From positions 1,472,001 to 1,536,000 of the forward strand of contig NZ_QFYP01000001.1 of the NCBI RefSeq assembly GCF_003254505.1: a DNA stretch of 64,000 nucleotides, read 5' to 3'. The position numbers and the translations under genes are program-made. Positions 9,236 to 17,767 of the stretch are shown piece by piece; position 1 is the stretch's first letter; every line of letters starts with the position of its first letter. Below the pieces are notes generated by a model. That model worked only from the letters and a program-made list of their open reading frames with translations. It made no database searches and was not told where the DNA came from. The stretch comes from Phenylobacterium hankyongense (GTDB lineage: Bacteria > Pseudomonadota > Alphaproteobacteria > Caulobacterales > Caulobacteraceae).

Positions 9236-10567
9236 TCAGGACCTCGCGGCGGACAAGGCGATGGCGAGCGCCTCGCCTGCGGCGTCCACCGAGTGGCGCC
9301 GTTCAATCGTCGAGCGCCCGGCGGCCCCGATGCGCCGGCGCCGCTCCAGATCGGCCGCCAGGCTGAGCAGGGCCCCGGCGGCGGCCTCGGCGTCGTCGCG
9401 CGGCACGACGATCCCGCCGGAGCGCTCGCCGTCGCCGAAGAGGTCGGTCAGGCCGGGGGCGTCGCTGGCCACCACCGGCAGACCGCAGGCCATGGCTTCC
9501 AGCGGCGCGACCGGCGCTCCCTCGGCCCGCGGCAGCGTCACATAGGCGTCGGCGGCCGACAGCCAGCGCCGGATCGTCGCGGGGTCGCTGACGTAGCGGC
9601 CCGCCCAGGTGACCTGCGGGACCTGCGAGACCAGGGCGCCGAACGCCGCGTCCTGCTCCTCGTCGGAGCCGAGGATCACCAGCCGCGCGGCCGCCTGGGC
9701 GCCCGCGATCTTCGCCCAGGCGGCGAGCAGGACGTCCAGGCCCTTGCGGTGGATGTCCACCCGGCCGTGGTTGATCACCAGGAAGTCCGCCGGCGACAGG
9801 CCCAGCGCCTGTCGCGCCTCGGCCTGGGGCTCCGCGCGCCAGGCGTCCCCGTCCACCGGGTTGGGGATGTCGCGCAGCCGTTCGGGCGACAGGCGGTAGC
9901 GGGTGGCGAGCCGGGCGCGCTCATGGCCGGAGGGCACGACCAGGGCGTCACAGGCCCCGATCGAAAGCCGCCGCACCGTCCGTTCGAGCGGCGAGCGCGT
10001 GGCGTCCCCGCCCTGGTAGGTTGCGAACACCCGCAGCCCCATCGTCTTGGCGAGCAGCACCAGCGCATCGGCGCGGGCGTGCTCATAATCCTGGACCAGC
10101 ATGGCGGCGCAGCCCTCCTGGCGCAGCACCCGGCCAAAGGCGGCAAACGGCGTGCGGCTCCACTGGACGCCGGCGCGCAGCGATGGACGCCCTCGGGTCA
10201 CCCCGCCGCCGGCGCCGCGGCCGGGCACGAGCCAGATCGGCGCGCCGCTCGCCTCGTGGACCAGGCGGGTCGGCTCGCTGACATTCTCCGAGGCGTGGAC
10301 GATCACGACCCGCAGCCCCTGCCGCTGGAGGGCGGCGACGTAGCCGGACAGCCACCCGCCCATCAGGTGGCGCGCATAGTCCTCCAGGCTCACCCCCAGC
10401 GGATCGAGGAAGTCCTCGATGACGTCGCGCCATGGGAAGATGGCCACCGTCTCCCGGCCCGGCGCCGCTATGCGCCCGCGATCCCGGCCCTGGCCCTCGT
10501 CCGCGCGACCGTCCAACCGATGCGGGTCGACGAACCCAAGTCCGCCGGCGGCCATCTTCTGCGTCAC
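9236..10567 (-). CDS. Glycosyltransferase, GT-B fold, family 4-like
   Basis: The 443-residue protein has the C-terminal GT4 signature PRAEGAPVAPLEAMACGLPV, which contains the Glu-x7-Glu motif that binds the nucleotide-sugar, and a nucleotide-binding segment INHGRVDIHRKGLDVLLAAW. The N-terminal half resembles an acceptor domain. It transfers a sugar from an activated donor, probably to a surface glycan; donor and acceptor cannot be told. The GTG start at 10567 is chosen because GGAGGGG lies seven bases before it; an ATG four codons later is the alternative. It appears monocistronic, without other glycan genes nearby. Confidence 0.82.
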   Translation of the reverse strand: MTQKMAAGGLGFVDPHRLDGRADEGQGRDRGRIAAPGRETVAIFPWRDVIEDFLDPLGVSLEDYARHLMGGWLSGYVAALQRQGLRVVIVHASENVSEPTRLVHEASGAPIWLVPGRGAGGGVTRGRPSLRAGVQWSRTPFAAFGRVLRQEGCAAMLVQDYEHARADALVLLAKTMGLRVFATYQGGDATRSPLERTVRRLSIGACDALVVPSGHERARLATRYRLSPERLRDIPNPVDGDAWRAEPQAEARQALGLSPADFLVINHGRVDIHRKGLDVLLAAWAKIAGAQAAARLVILGSDEEQDAAFGALVSQVPQVTWAGRYVSDPATIRRWLSAADAYVTLPRAEGAPVAPLEAMACGLPVVASDAPGLTDLFGDGERSGGIVVPRDDAEAAAGALLSLAADLERRRRIGAAGRSTIERRHSVDAAGEALAIALSAARS

Positions 10568-10736
10568 GATGCAGCCCCTCCTGCGCTCCGGTGGCGACGA
10601 GGCGGCCGCTGAAGCGCAGCTCCGTCGAAGGTGCGGCAAACCTGGGTTGCAGCGCGACCGTTCCGCCCGCGGGGGAATTTTCGCCGATCCGGCCGCGGGC
10701 GCTGGTCGCGCGAGGCCAGGGCTGTGGCGTCGCCGC

Positions 10737-11603
10737 TCAGCCCTGGGCGGCGGCCAGGCGGAAGTCCCTGATCCTGCGGTAGTCGGCCGGCGTCCGGCCG
10801 AACGCCTGCTTGAAGGCGGTGGTCATGTGCGCGTGGCTGGAGAAGCCGGTGCGGGCCGCGACCACAGAGAGATCCTGCGCGCCCTCGTCCAGCAGCCGCA
10901 GCACCGCCTCCAGCCGCTGGGTGAGGATGAAGCGATGCGGCGTCTGGCCGGTGGCGCTCTGGAAGGAGCGGGTGAAATGGGTGCGGCTCATGCCGCTCAG
11001 CTCGGCCAGCTCGGCGACGCTGACCGACACGTCCAGGCGCGCCGCCACGTGCTCGGCGACCCGGCGCAGCTTCAGCGGCGTCATCGCGGCGGGACGCCGG
11101 CGCGCAGGCGTTGAGCCGATCACCTGCAGCGCCCGCACCAGCATGCTGCGGGCCAGGCCCTCGACGTACTCCAGGCTGGGCCGGCGCTCGCGCAGCAGCA
11201 CACGGCGCATCTCGTGGGCCAGGGTCCGGACGCCGGGGTCGACCAGGTCGCGCCGCGACTCGGCGCCGAGCGTCCGCGGCGCGCCGAAGCCGGGTCCGTC
11301 GTAGGCCACGGCCAGGACCTCCAGGGCGTCGGGGATGTGGAGCTCCAGGCTTGCGCCCGGGCTGAGGACCGCGAAGGACCCGCTCCGGCAGACCGCACTC
11401 CGCTCGATGGTGTCGCCGCGCGCGGGCCCGAACAGGAACAGGAGTACGGGCTGTTCGCCGCGATAGGAGAGATGGAAGGGGCCGGCCTCCTGGTGGCGCA
11501 CCCGGACCGAGCCGGCCTGCAGCGCCACCGCGGGGGCTTCCGATATCAGGGCCGGCGCCGCCGGCTGGCCGTCCCGGGTCGATCGCGCCGTCGCGGCTGA
11601 CAT
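10737..11603 (-). CDS. AraC-family transcriptional regulator
   Basis: The C-terminal 100 residues form the AraC double helix-turn-helix, with recognition elements SVAELAELSGMSRTHFTRSF and GFSSHAHMTTAFKQAFGRTPADYR. The N-terminal half looks like a cupin-type sensing domain (GPFHLSYRGEQPVLLFLF). The ATG at 11603 is used; no strong ribosome site is visible, and the frame stays open to a TTG at 11669. The ligand and regulon are unknown. The gene is divergent from the outer-membrane protein gene at 11820, which could be its target. Confidence 0.87.
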   Translation of the reverse strand: MSAATARSTRDGQPAAPALISEAPAVALQAGSVRVRHQEAGPFHLSYRGEQPVLLFLFGPARGDTIERSAVCRSGSFAVLSPGASLELHIPDALEVLAVAYDGPGFGAPRTLGAESRRDLVDPGVRTLAHEMRRVLLRERRPSLEYVEGLARSMLVRALQVIGSTPARRRPAAMTPLKLRRVAEHVAARLDVSVSVAELAELSGMSRTHFTRSFQSATGQTPHRFILTQRLEAVLRLLDEGAQDLSVVAARTGFSSHAHMTTAFKQAFGRTPADYRRIRDFRLAAAQG

Positions 11604-11819
11604 GGACCTGGACACTGGCGAACCCCTGGATGCGTGGCGATCACTTAGGGAGTCCGCGGCGGATCGCAATGCGGTGACGCTTTATCCGGCCCCGTCATCC
11701 GGCGCGTCGCATTCCCGCACTTTCCTGCAAGTGCGGCCCGTTCGATGGAAGCGCCACCGCGGCGGGCCCCGCATCTGACCCTGCACAAGACCCGATTTGA
11801 CCGGGCCAGGAGATCAGAG

Positions 11820-12401
11820 ATGAAGTTCGTAACCCTTGCCGCCGCGGCCGTCGCCGCCACGGCGCTTTCCGCTTCCGCCGCCGCCGCTCAGGACGCCAAC
11901 TGGTACGTGCGCGGCGACATCGGCGGCAATTTCAACAGCAGGATCGACGGCTCGCCGTCCGTGAAGGGCGACAACGGCTGGGCGCTGAGCGGCGCCGTCG
12001 GACGCGAAGTCATGGACGGCGTCCGCGTCGAGGAGGAGATCACCTACCTCCAGAGCGACGGCAAGAACGGCTCGTCGGGCAAGCTGGAGACCACCGCCGG
12101 CCTGGTGAACGCCTATTACGATTTCAACCGCCAGGGCGCGTGGCGCCCGTTCGTCGGCGCCGGCCTCGGCGTCGGCCAGGTGAAGATCGACGGCGGCCCG
12201 AACAGCGGCGACGACACCGGCTTCGCCTACCAGTTCAAGGTCGGCCTCGCCCATCCGATCAACGACCGCCTGACCGCCGAGGTCGCCTACCGCTACCTCG
12301 GCGTCACCGGCGTCCGGCTCGGCGCTGCGCCGGGCGGGATTCACGGCGACTACACCGACCAGGCCGCCACCGTGGGCCTCCGCTACAAGTTCGGCCTCTA
12401 G
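11820..12401 (+). CDS. Outer-membrane beta-barrel protein (OmpW/opacity-like)
   Basis: The 193-residue precursor has a signal peptide ending at SAAAAQDAN (about residue 23). Alternating strands typical of an eight-stranded barrel follow, for example GDIGGNFNSRIDG, FVGAGLGVGQVKI and the end motif AATVGLRYKFGL, which finishes in the aromatic-rich strand used for outer-membrane insertion. The ATG at 11820 follows CCAGGAGATC. A 13-base-pair hairpin follows 18 bases after the stop, so transcription probably ends there. Proteins of this type are often stress-responsive structural barrels; no specific function is implied. Confidence 0.85.
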   Translation: MKFVTLAAAAVAATALSASAAAAQDANWYVRGDIGGNFNSRIDGSPSVKGDNGWALSGAVGREVMDGVRVEEEITYLQSDGKNGSSGKLETTAGLVNAYYDFNRQGAWRPFVGAGLGVGQVKIDGGPNSGDDTGFAYQFKVGLAHPINDRLTAEVAYRYLGVTGVRLGAAPGGIHGDYTDQAATVGLRYKFGL

Positions 12402-12419
12402 ACCCCCCCCTAGAGGTCG

Positions 12420-12454
12420 CCCGACGCCTCGTGCCCCCAAGACGAGGCGTCGGG
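12420..12454 (+). terminator. Perfect 13-bp hairpin after the outer-membrane protein gene
   Basis: Arms 12420-12432 and 12442-12454 are perfect inverted repeats around a nine-base loop. There is no clear T run after it, so it is either a weak intrinsic terminator or an RNA 3'-end stabiliser. Position between two co-directional genes fits a transcript boundary. Confidence 0.6.
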
Positions 12455-12476
12455 ACTCCTCGAGCCCCGCATCATC

Positions 12477-12962
12477 ATGCATCTCACCGCCAATCCAGGC
12501 CCGATCGCCGCCGCGCTGATTACGCTGACGCTGATGGCCTGCGCCCCGCGCCCGCCGCTCTATGCGGAAGCGCCGCCGCCGCCGGTCGACCAGGTGGAGG
12601 TGGTGAACGCCGACGCCCTGGTGGTGAACGGCCAGCACGTCCGGCTGTCGGACGCCGCGGCGCCGCAGCCGGTCCCCGAGGCCCGCTGCTGGGCCGAAGC
12701 GCTGGCGGCGCGGCAGGCGCGCCGCGCCACCCAGCAGCTGACCGCCACCGCCCGTCACGTCTCGGTGACGGTCACCGGCGGTCGCGACCAGTACGACCGG
12801 GTGCTTGGCCGCGTCGCCGTGGACGGCGTGGATCTCGCCCAGACGCTGATCGCCCAGGGCATGGCGATGCCGTCGCAGCCGTCCTTCGACTGGTGCGGCT
12901 CGGTCAGCGCGAGCCTCTCGCAGGGCGCGCGGCTGGCCACCCTCGCCACGCCGGACCCCTAG
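12477..12962 (+). CDS. Lipoprotein with degenerate thermonuclease-like (SNase) domain
   Basis: The 161-residue precursor has a lipobox (LTLMACAP, Cys about 22). The rest resembles a staphylococcal-nuclease fold: a ligand strand and turn at VVNGQHVRLSDAAAPQ, and YDRVLGRVAVDG followed by LIAQGMA, matching the family's Y-x-R...DG...L-x-x-x-G-x-A pattern. The two arginines align with the catalytic pair, but the Asp and Glu of the usual GxDxPE motif are Ala and Gln, so metal-dependent cleavage is probably lost. Structural or binding role inferred. Convergent with the next regulator gene. Confidence 0.6.
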   Translation: MHLTANPGPIAAALITLTLMACAPRPPLYAEAPPPPVDQVEVVNADALVVNGQHVRLSDAAAPQPVPEARCWAEALAARQARRATQQLTATARHVSVTVTGGRDQYDRVLGRVAVDGVDLAQTLIAQGMAMPSQPSFDWCGSVSASLSQGARLATLATPDP

Positions 12963-12968
12963 CGCCGT

Positions 12969-13949
12969 TCAGGCGGCGCCCGGCGCGCACCGTCGGGCGG
13001 GGCGTTCGACCTCGAGATCGGCGAGCACCCCCAGTTGGGCCAGGCTGCCGAACATGTGGCGCATGTGGCCCCTGTTCTGCCGGACCACCGTCGCGAGCTC
13101 CGGTTGGGCCAGGGTGCGGGCCGGGACAATCACGCCCGCGCCTTTCCGCTCGCAGCGGCCTTCGTCCACAAGCGCGCTCACCCGCCTGCGCACCGACTCG
13201 TAGGGCATGTTCAGCGCCGCGGCGAGGTCGGACAGCCGCGCGGGCACGCGGACCTCGTCCGGCAGCAGGGGGCTCGAGCCGAGCGGCCCCGTCGCCTCCT
13301 CGTGGACGGAAATGCTGTCGGTGTTGGCGCGCACGATCCCCATCATCAACAGCCCGACGCTGAGGTCGCCGAAGTGCTCGGTCATCGGGTCGACGAGCCT
13401 GAGGAAATACTCGGCCGACGCGCGGGCCACCGTGCGCACGGCGACAGGGTCGCATCCGCTCAGCGGGCCGGGCCGGGGTTCCACGCTCTGCAGGGGATCG
13501 TGGGCCGGGCCGAGGTCGCGCAGGGTGAAATAGAGGGACCTGACCAGGTCGTAGTTGGCCCGCAGCGCGGCCTCGTATTGCGGCGTCGTCAGCACCGCAC
13601 GGGGCGCATAGACCCCCTGGGAGGTGATCTCGAACAGCCCCGCGGCGGCCAGTTTCGCCACCCGGCGGCGCACGGTCTCGTAGGGCAGGCGCAGGGAGCT
13701 GGCCACCGCGTGGACGCTGACCGGCCGGCGCAGCTCGTCGGGCGGCGGGTTTTCGAACGCCGCATAGGCGTCCTCGCCGTCGCTCCAGGTCACCGGCGGG
13801 AGGTTGGCCTGGATCACCGCCACGCCGATGATGCTGTCGAGCAGGTCGGCGTCCGGCGCGGCGGCGCTCAGCCGCGCGAAATCGAGCGCGAAGGCGTTGG
13901 CCACCCGCATGGCGAGCCGGGCGTTGGCGATCGTCGATTCAACCGGCAT
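12969..13949 (-). CDS. Transcriptional regulator with two winged-helix repeats
   Basis: The 326-residue protein contains two related DNA-binding blocks. The first has SSLRLPYETVRRRVAKLAAA followed by GVYAPRAVL; the second has AALNMPYESVRRRVSALVDE followed by GVIVPARTL. Each block is followed by a similar helical stretch (YEAALRANYDLVRSLYFTL and LATVVRQNRGHMRHMFGSL). The repeat suggests an internal duplication that binds a bipartite operator as a pseudo-dimer. The ATG at 13949 follows GAAGGGG. It is divergent from the paired small genes at 14086, with 136 bases between. Confidence 0.7.
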   Translation of the reverse strand: MPVESTIANARLAMRVANAFALDFARLSAAAPDADLLDSIIGVAVIQANLPPVTWSDGEDAYAAFENPPPDELRRPVSVHAVASSLRLPYETVRRRVAKLAAAGLFEITSQGVYAPRAVLTTPQYEAALRANYDLVRSLYFTLRDLGPAHDPLQSVEPRPGPLSGCDPVAVRTVARASAEYFLRLVDPMTEHFGDLSVGLLMMGIVRANTDSISVHEEATGPLGSSPLLPDEVRVPARLSDLAAALNMPYESVRRRVSALVDEGRCERKGAGVIVPARTLAQPELATVVRQNRGHMRHMFGSLAQLGVLADLEVERPARRCAPGAA

Positions 13950-14085
13950 GTCGCAACCCCTTCCCGCGTGCGCGATTGCAGGCTTAGCACGCCGTTGTGG
14001 CGCTTAGGCGCCCGTAGAATCCCGCAGCGACCGCCCCGTCTGCGTCGCCCGCCCGTTGAATGACTATCGGCAGAAGGGATTTGCG

Positions 14086-14400
14086 ATGGCACCGGGACGG
14101 CAGGATCGAGCACGCAGGCGGCCGGCGTCCGGCCTGAGGGCGAGGGCGGCGGCCGACCCCGACTTCGGAGCCCGGTGGGCGGAGCTGAGCCTGCTGATCT
14201 CCCTGCTGACCGAGGATCCGGAGCTCCGCGACAGTGCGGTGCTGATCCGCCTTTCGCGCCAGCTGCGCCTGTGCGCCGACATCCCCGAGCTGGCCGCGCC
14301 GCTGCTCGGCTGCGATCCGACGCAGCTCAACCCCGACCTGCTGCACGCGGCCGCCGGCCTGCTGTTGAATCGCTCCCCGGCCTGGCGGACGGCGTCGTGA
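14086..14400 (+). CDS. Small protein of unknown function, first of a paralogous pair
   Basis: The protein has 104 residues with a basic N-terminus and a helical, Leu-rich remainder ending in a block with LLGCDPTQLNPDLLHAAAGL. The same pattern occurs in the next gene (LAGCEPEAIDPAMLRSAAAL). No known family was recognised. The ATG at 14086 has GAAGGGA seven bases upstream. Its stop overlaps the next start by four bases (GTGA), so the two are translationally coupled. It lies between a divergent regulator gene and the flagellar cluster; any link to either is inference. Confidence 0.65.
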   Translation: MAPGRQDRARRRPASGLRARAAADPDFGARWAELSLLISLLTEDPELRDSAVLIRLSRQLRLCADIPELAAPLLGCDPTQLNPDLLHAAAGLLLNRSPAWRTAS

Positions 14401-14759
14401 GCGAGCAGCTCGACCCGGAATTCATCGACCAGCTGATGGCGACCGTGCGGATCGTCGAGACCAATTCGCAGCTGCTGCTGACCGAGCTGCGCGCCGCCCG
14501 GCAGATGGCCGAACAGGTCGCCGCCACCCTGTCGCTGGTGGTCAACCTGGTGGGGAACGCGCCGGACCGGGCGCAGGCCAGCCTCGTCTGCCGCGTGGCC
14601 AATGACCTGATGACCTGCGCCGAGCAGCCGGACCTCGCGATCCGGCTCGCCGGCTGCGAGCCGGAGGCGATCGATCCGGCCATGCTGCGTTCGGCGGCCG
14701 CCCTGCTGGCCGGGGAGGAGTCGGTGGTGTTGCGCGGCCCCCAGGGCGCGATCCACTGA
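14397..14759 (+). CDS. Small protein of unknown function, second of a paralogous pair
   Basis: The protein has 120 residues, starting at the GTG inside the GTGA overlap with the previous gene. The N-terminal half is a predicted amphipathic or coiled helix (DQLMATVRIVETNSQLLLTE) absent from its partner. The C-terminal half aligns over about 60 residues with the first protein, sharing a Cys-Ala or Cys-Glu-Pro pattern and the L-x-x-A-A-x-L-L ending. Function unknown; physical pairing of the two products is a reasonable guess. Convergent with flgL, 39 bases away. Confidence 0.65.
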   Translation: MSEQLDPEFIDQLMATVRIVETNSQLLLTELRAARQMAEQVAATLSLVVNLVGNAPDRAQASLVCRVANDLMTCAEQPDLAIRLAGCEPEAIDPAMLRSAAALLAGEESVVLRGPQGAIH

Positions 14760-14798
14760 CGCCATTCCCCTGACGCTATTTACCGGGGTCGGGGGACC

Positions 14799-15713
14799 TC
14801 AGATATATTTGAGGATGTTGTCGGCCGACAGCTTGCCGATCGCCGAATAGAGCGCGTCCAGCTGGGTCTGGTACTGGGTGACCAGCACCGTGGCGGTCGC
14901 CAGGTCCGCCCCGTCCACCGTCGAGGCGAGGTTGTCCAGGGTGGTGATCTTGGCCTGGTTGTTGGTCACCAGCATGTCGAGCGACGAGGCCTGGTTGGAG
15001 ATCATCGCCTGCGTCGAGGCCAGCCCCGAGGTGGCGGTTCCCACCGAGTCGTAGGCGGCCTGCAGGGTGGCGGGGTCGCTCGGGTTGGCGGCGATCAGCG
15101 ACAGCGCCCGCGCCAGTTGCTCGAACCCCGACGCGCTGGCCGGCGCGGAGAGGCTCACGGAGACCCCCTGCGAGGTGGTCAGGGTGCGGGTGGTGTCCGA
15201 CCCGAGGTAGTAGCTGGTGTCGGGACTGGCCGGCGCCCCGGCCGGATTGTAGGCGGGCGTGGTGAAGTCCACCGGCGCGGCGTTGGACGCCTGGCCGCCG
15301 AACACATAGACCCCGCCGACCTCGGTGTTCAGCTCGCTTTGCAGGGTGCTCAGCCAGTTGGCGGCGCTCTGGCCGGTGATGGCGCTGGCGCCCGTGCCGT
15401 TGTTGGCGCCGCTGATGGCGGCGGCCAGCTGGCTGCGGATGGTGGTGGCCAGGTCGGTGATGTTGGTGACCGCCGAATAGGCCGCCTGCACCATGGAGGC
15501 GGCGGCGTTGGCGGAGGCGTTGTCGGCTGTCAGCCGGGCGCTCTGGCCGGTGAGGTCCAGGAGCTTGGCCGCGTCGCCGGACAGGCCGCTGAAGGTGGTG
15601 GACTTGTAGCCCGAGGCCTGCTGCGCCTGCTGGTCCGCCACCTTGGCCTGGACCTTCAGGCTGGCGGCGATCAGCGCGGTGGCGTTGGCGAAGGTGCCGA
15701 TGCGACTGATCAT
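14799..15713 (-). CDS. flgL: Flagellar hook-filament junction protein FlgL
   Basis: The protein has 304 residues with the flagellin-like N-terminal helix (LKVQAKVADQQAQQASGYKS) and a C-terminal helix (VLVTQYQTQLDALYSAIGKL) that pair in the D0 domain; the middle holds low-complexity strands. The size and lack of the flagellin N-terminal signature argue for FlgL (HAP3), which links the hook to the filament. Its ATG shares one base with the flgK stop (TGATG), so it is translated by re-initiation. Last gene of the leftward hook operon. Confidence 0.87.
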   Translation of the reverse strand: MISRIGTFANATALIAASLKVQAKVADQQAQQASGYKSTTFSGLSGDAAKLLDLTGQSARLTADNASANAAASMVQAAYSAVTNITDLATTIRSQLAAAISGANNGTGASAITGQSAANWLSTLQSELNTEVGGVYVFGGQASNAAPVDFTTPAYNPAGAPASPDTSYYLGSDTTRTLTTSQGVSVSLSAPASASGFEQLARALSLIAANPSDPATLQAAYDSVGTATSGLASTQAMISNQASSLDMLVTNNQAKITTLDNLASTVDGADLATATVLVTQYQTQLDALYSAIGKLSADNILKYI

Positions 15714-17440
15714 CAGGCCATCATCGTCATGAGGGCGGTGAACATCGTGCGGACCATGGACACCATCTGGGCATTGGCCTGGTACTGCTGTTCGTAGGTG
15801 GTGAGCAGGGCCAGTTCCTCGTCGGTGTTGACGTTGGTCAGGTTGTCCAGCCGGCTCTGCGCCGCCGTGAAGGTGGCCTGGGACTGGTCGGCTGCGGCCG
15901 AGGCGCCGGACACCAGGCCTGCCGCGCTGGAGACGAAGCTCGACGCATAGCTCTGCAGGCTGGTCGACTGGGCCGGGAAGCCGCCCGCCGTCGGAAAGGT
16001 GGTGGCCGCGGAGATCGCCGCGTTGAGCCGGTCGGCGACCGCCGAATCGCCCGACGTCAGCGCCACGGCGCCGACACTCAGGGTCGCGGTGGAGGGGAGC
16101 GCCGCGGTGGGCAGGCTGGCCGGGTTGGCCTGCAGCCCGGCGCTGACCGCGATGTCGGTGGCGTTCTGGCCCGAGAACACGTCGTTCAGTCCGAAATAGG
16201 CCGACACGCCGACGCCGGCCGGGCCGACCGAGGCGCCGATGTCCGCCAGCGCCACGCCCTGGGTCGGGTCGGTGGCGGCCAGCACCAGCTTGCCGCTCGG
16301 CGAGATCGAGGCGGAGACGCCGCCCAGGCCGTTCAGGGCGGTGACCAGGCTGCCGACCGTCGGGTAGGCGGCGCGGTTGAAGTCCTGGGTGGCCGCCACC
16401 GTCCCGCTGGCGGTGGTCACCGCCACCCGCAAGGTCCCGCTGGCGCCCAGGCTGTCGGCGGCCGTCACGGTGACCGAGCCGGTCAGCGTCGCCGGCGCGG
16501 GGTAGGCGCTGCCGGCGTTGCTCACGGCGTTGGTGGTGGCGATCAGCGTTGTGGCCAGCTGGTCGAGCTTGGCCTGCTCGCCGACCAGGGTGGTGTCGCG
16601 CAGGGTGATCAGCCCGCCGATCGTGCCGGTGGTGATGCTGGAGGTGATGTCCTGGCCGCCCAGCATGATGCCGGAGATCTGGCCGGGGTAGGTCACTCCG
16701 GCCGAGAGCGTGCTGGAGGCGGTGTAGGAGAGGTGGTTCGCCTGGTCGCCGACCAGGGCGGCGCCGCCGGCGGTGTAGACCTGAACCCGGTTGTCGGGCG
16801 TCGTGTAGTAGGAGATCCCCAGGGCGCCCGACAGCGTCTGCAGGGCCGCGTCGCGCTGGTCCTCCAGGTTGGTGACGTCGCCGCCGCTGGCGCCGGTCGA
16901 GACGATCTGGTCGTTCAGCGAGGCGATGGTGTCGGCGGCCGTGTTCACCGTGGCGACGGTCGAGGCGATGTCGGTGCTGGCCTGGCCGCGCAGGGTCTGG
17001 ATGGTCCCGGACAGGCCGCGGATGGCCGTGGCGAGCTGGCCGGCGGCCGACACCACGCCGGCCTGGGCGGCCGACGTCGCCCCGGTCGAGGCCAGGCCGG
17101 TCACCGCGGTCTGGAAGGCGGTGAGCAGGCTGCTGACGTCGTCGCCGGTCGCCACCGTGCCCAGCTGGGCGTCGTAGGATTGCAGCGCCGAGGAGATTGC
17201 CGCGTCGCGCCCGGCGCTGGAGGCCGCCGTGGCCGTGGCCAGCGTCAGGTAGTCGTCCGCCACCCGGGTGGTGGCGGCGGTGGACAGCGACACCGTCGAG
17301 GTGATGGCGCCGAAGTCCGCGGTCTTGCGCGAGTAGCTGGTGTCGCTCGCGTTGGCCACGTTCGCGTTGGCCAGGGCGATCTGATAATCCGTGTTGGCGA
17401 GTCCCGCCGCCGTGGTCGTCAGGATCGAGCTGAGCGACAT
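15713..17440 (-). CDS. flgK: Flagellar hook-associated protein FlgK
   Basis: The protein has 575 residues. The N-terminus shows the rod/hook family pattern TTAAGLANTDYQIALANANV and NASDTSYSRK, a helical D1 region includes TNLEDQRDAALQTLS, and the C-terminus ends with TNVDTDEELALLTTYEQQYQ-like sequence (observed NVNTDEELALLTTYEQQYQ) and AQMVSMVRTMFTALM. FlgK (HAP1) sits at the hook tip and is exported by the flagellar secretion apparatus. The following flgL overlaps by one base. The central insert is Ala/Thr/Ser-rich and of normal family length. Confidence 0.92.
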   Translation of the reverse strand: MSLSSILTTTAAGLANTDYQIALANANVANASDTSYSRKTADFGAITSTVSLSTAATTRVADDYLTLATATAASSAGRDAAISSALQSYDAQLGTVATGDDVSSLLTAFQTAVTGLASTGATSAAQAGVVSAAGQLATAIRGLSGTIQTLRGQASTDIASTVATVNTAADTIASLNDQIVSTGASGGDVTNLEDQRDAALQTLSGALGISYYTTPDNRVQVYTAGGAALVGDQANHLSYTASSTLSAGVTYPGQISGIMLGGQDITSSITTGTIGGLITLRDTTLVGEQAKLDQLATTLIATTNAVSNAGSAYPAPATLTGSVTVTAADSLGASGTLRVAVTTASGTVAATQDFNRAAYPTVGSLVTALNGLGGVSASISPSGKLVLAATDPTQGVALADIGASVGPAGVGVSAYFGLNDVFSGQNATDIAVSAGLQANPASLPTAALPSTATLSVGAVALTSGDSAVADRLNAAISAATTFPTAGGFPAQSTSLQSYASSFVSSAAGLVSGASAAADQSQATFTAAQSRLDNLTNVNTDEELALLTTYEQQYQANAQMVSMVRTMFTALMTMMA

Positions 17441-17449
17441 GACGCGGAC

Positions 17450-17767
17450 CTATCCGCGCCGCCGACCGGCCGCCGCGTACTGGACGCAGGCGTTGCTGCC
17501 GGCCCTGGCCGCCGCGAAGGTGCGGCGGGTCTCGGCGATCTCGCTCTCCAGGGCGCCGAGGCGCGACTGCACCACCGTGCAGACATCCTCCAGGTCGGCC
17601 AGGAACAGCACGCGCTGGGGCGGCGCCAGGGCCGCGAGCTGGTCGGCGACCATGCGGGCGAGTTCGTGGGCCTCTTCCACGCTGGCGACCACCGGCGTGG
17701 TGTAGTTCGACCGGCGGGCCCGTTCGGCGCGCAGGCGCAGGTGCTGGAGCGCATCCATCGCTGTCAC
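17450..17767 (-). CDS. Small protein between flgE and flgK, possible export chaperone
   Basis: The protein has 105 residues and is mostly helical, with three predicted helices (SVEEAHELARMVADQLAALA, VLFLADLEDVCTVVQSRL, LESEIAETRRTFAAAR). Its ATG overlaps the flgE stop by four bases and its end is nine bases from the flgK start, so it belongs to the hook operon. Size, helicity and place suggest a FlgN-type chaperone for FlgK/FlgL, but I could not recognise a FlgN sequence signature. Confidence is for the gene being real; the role is inference. Confidence 0.6.
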   Translation of the reverse strand: MTAMDALQHLRLRAERARRSNYTTPVVASVEEAHELARMVADQLAALAPPQRVLFLADLEDVCTVVQSRLGALESEIAETRRTFAAARAGSNACVQYAAAGRRRG

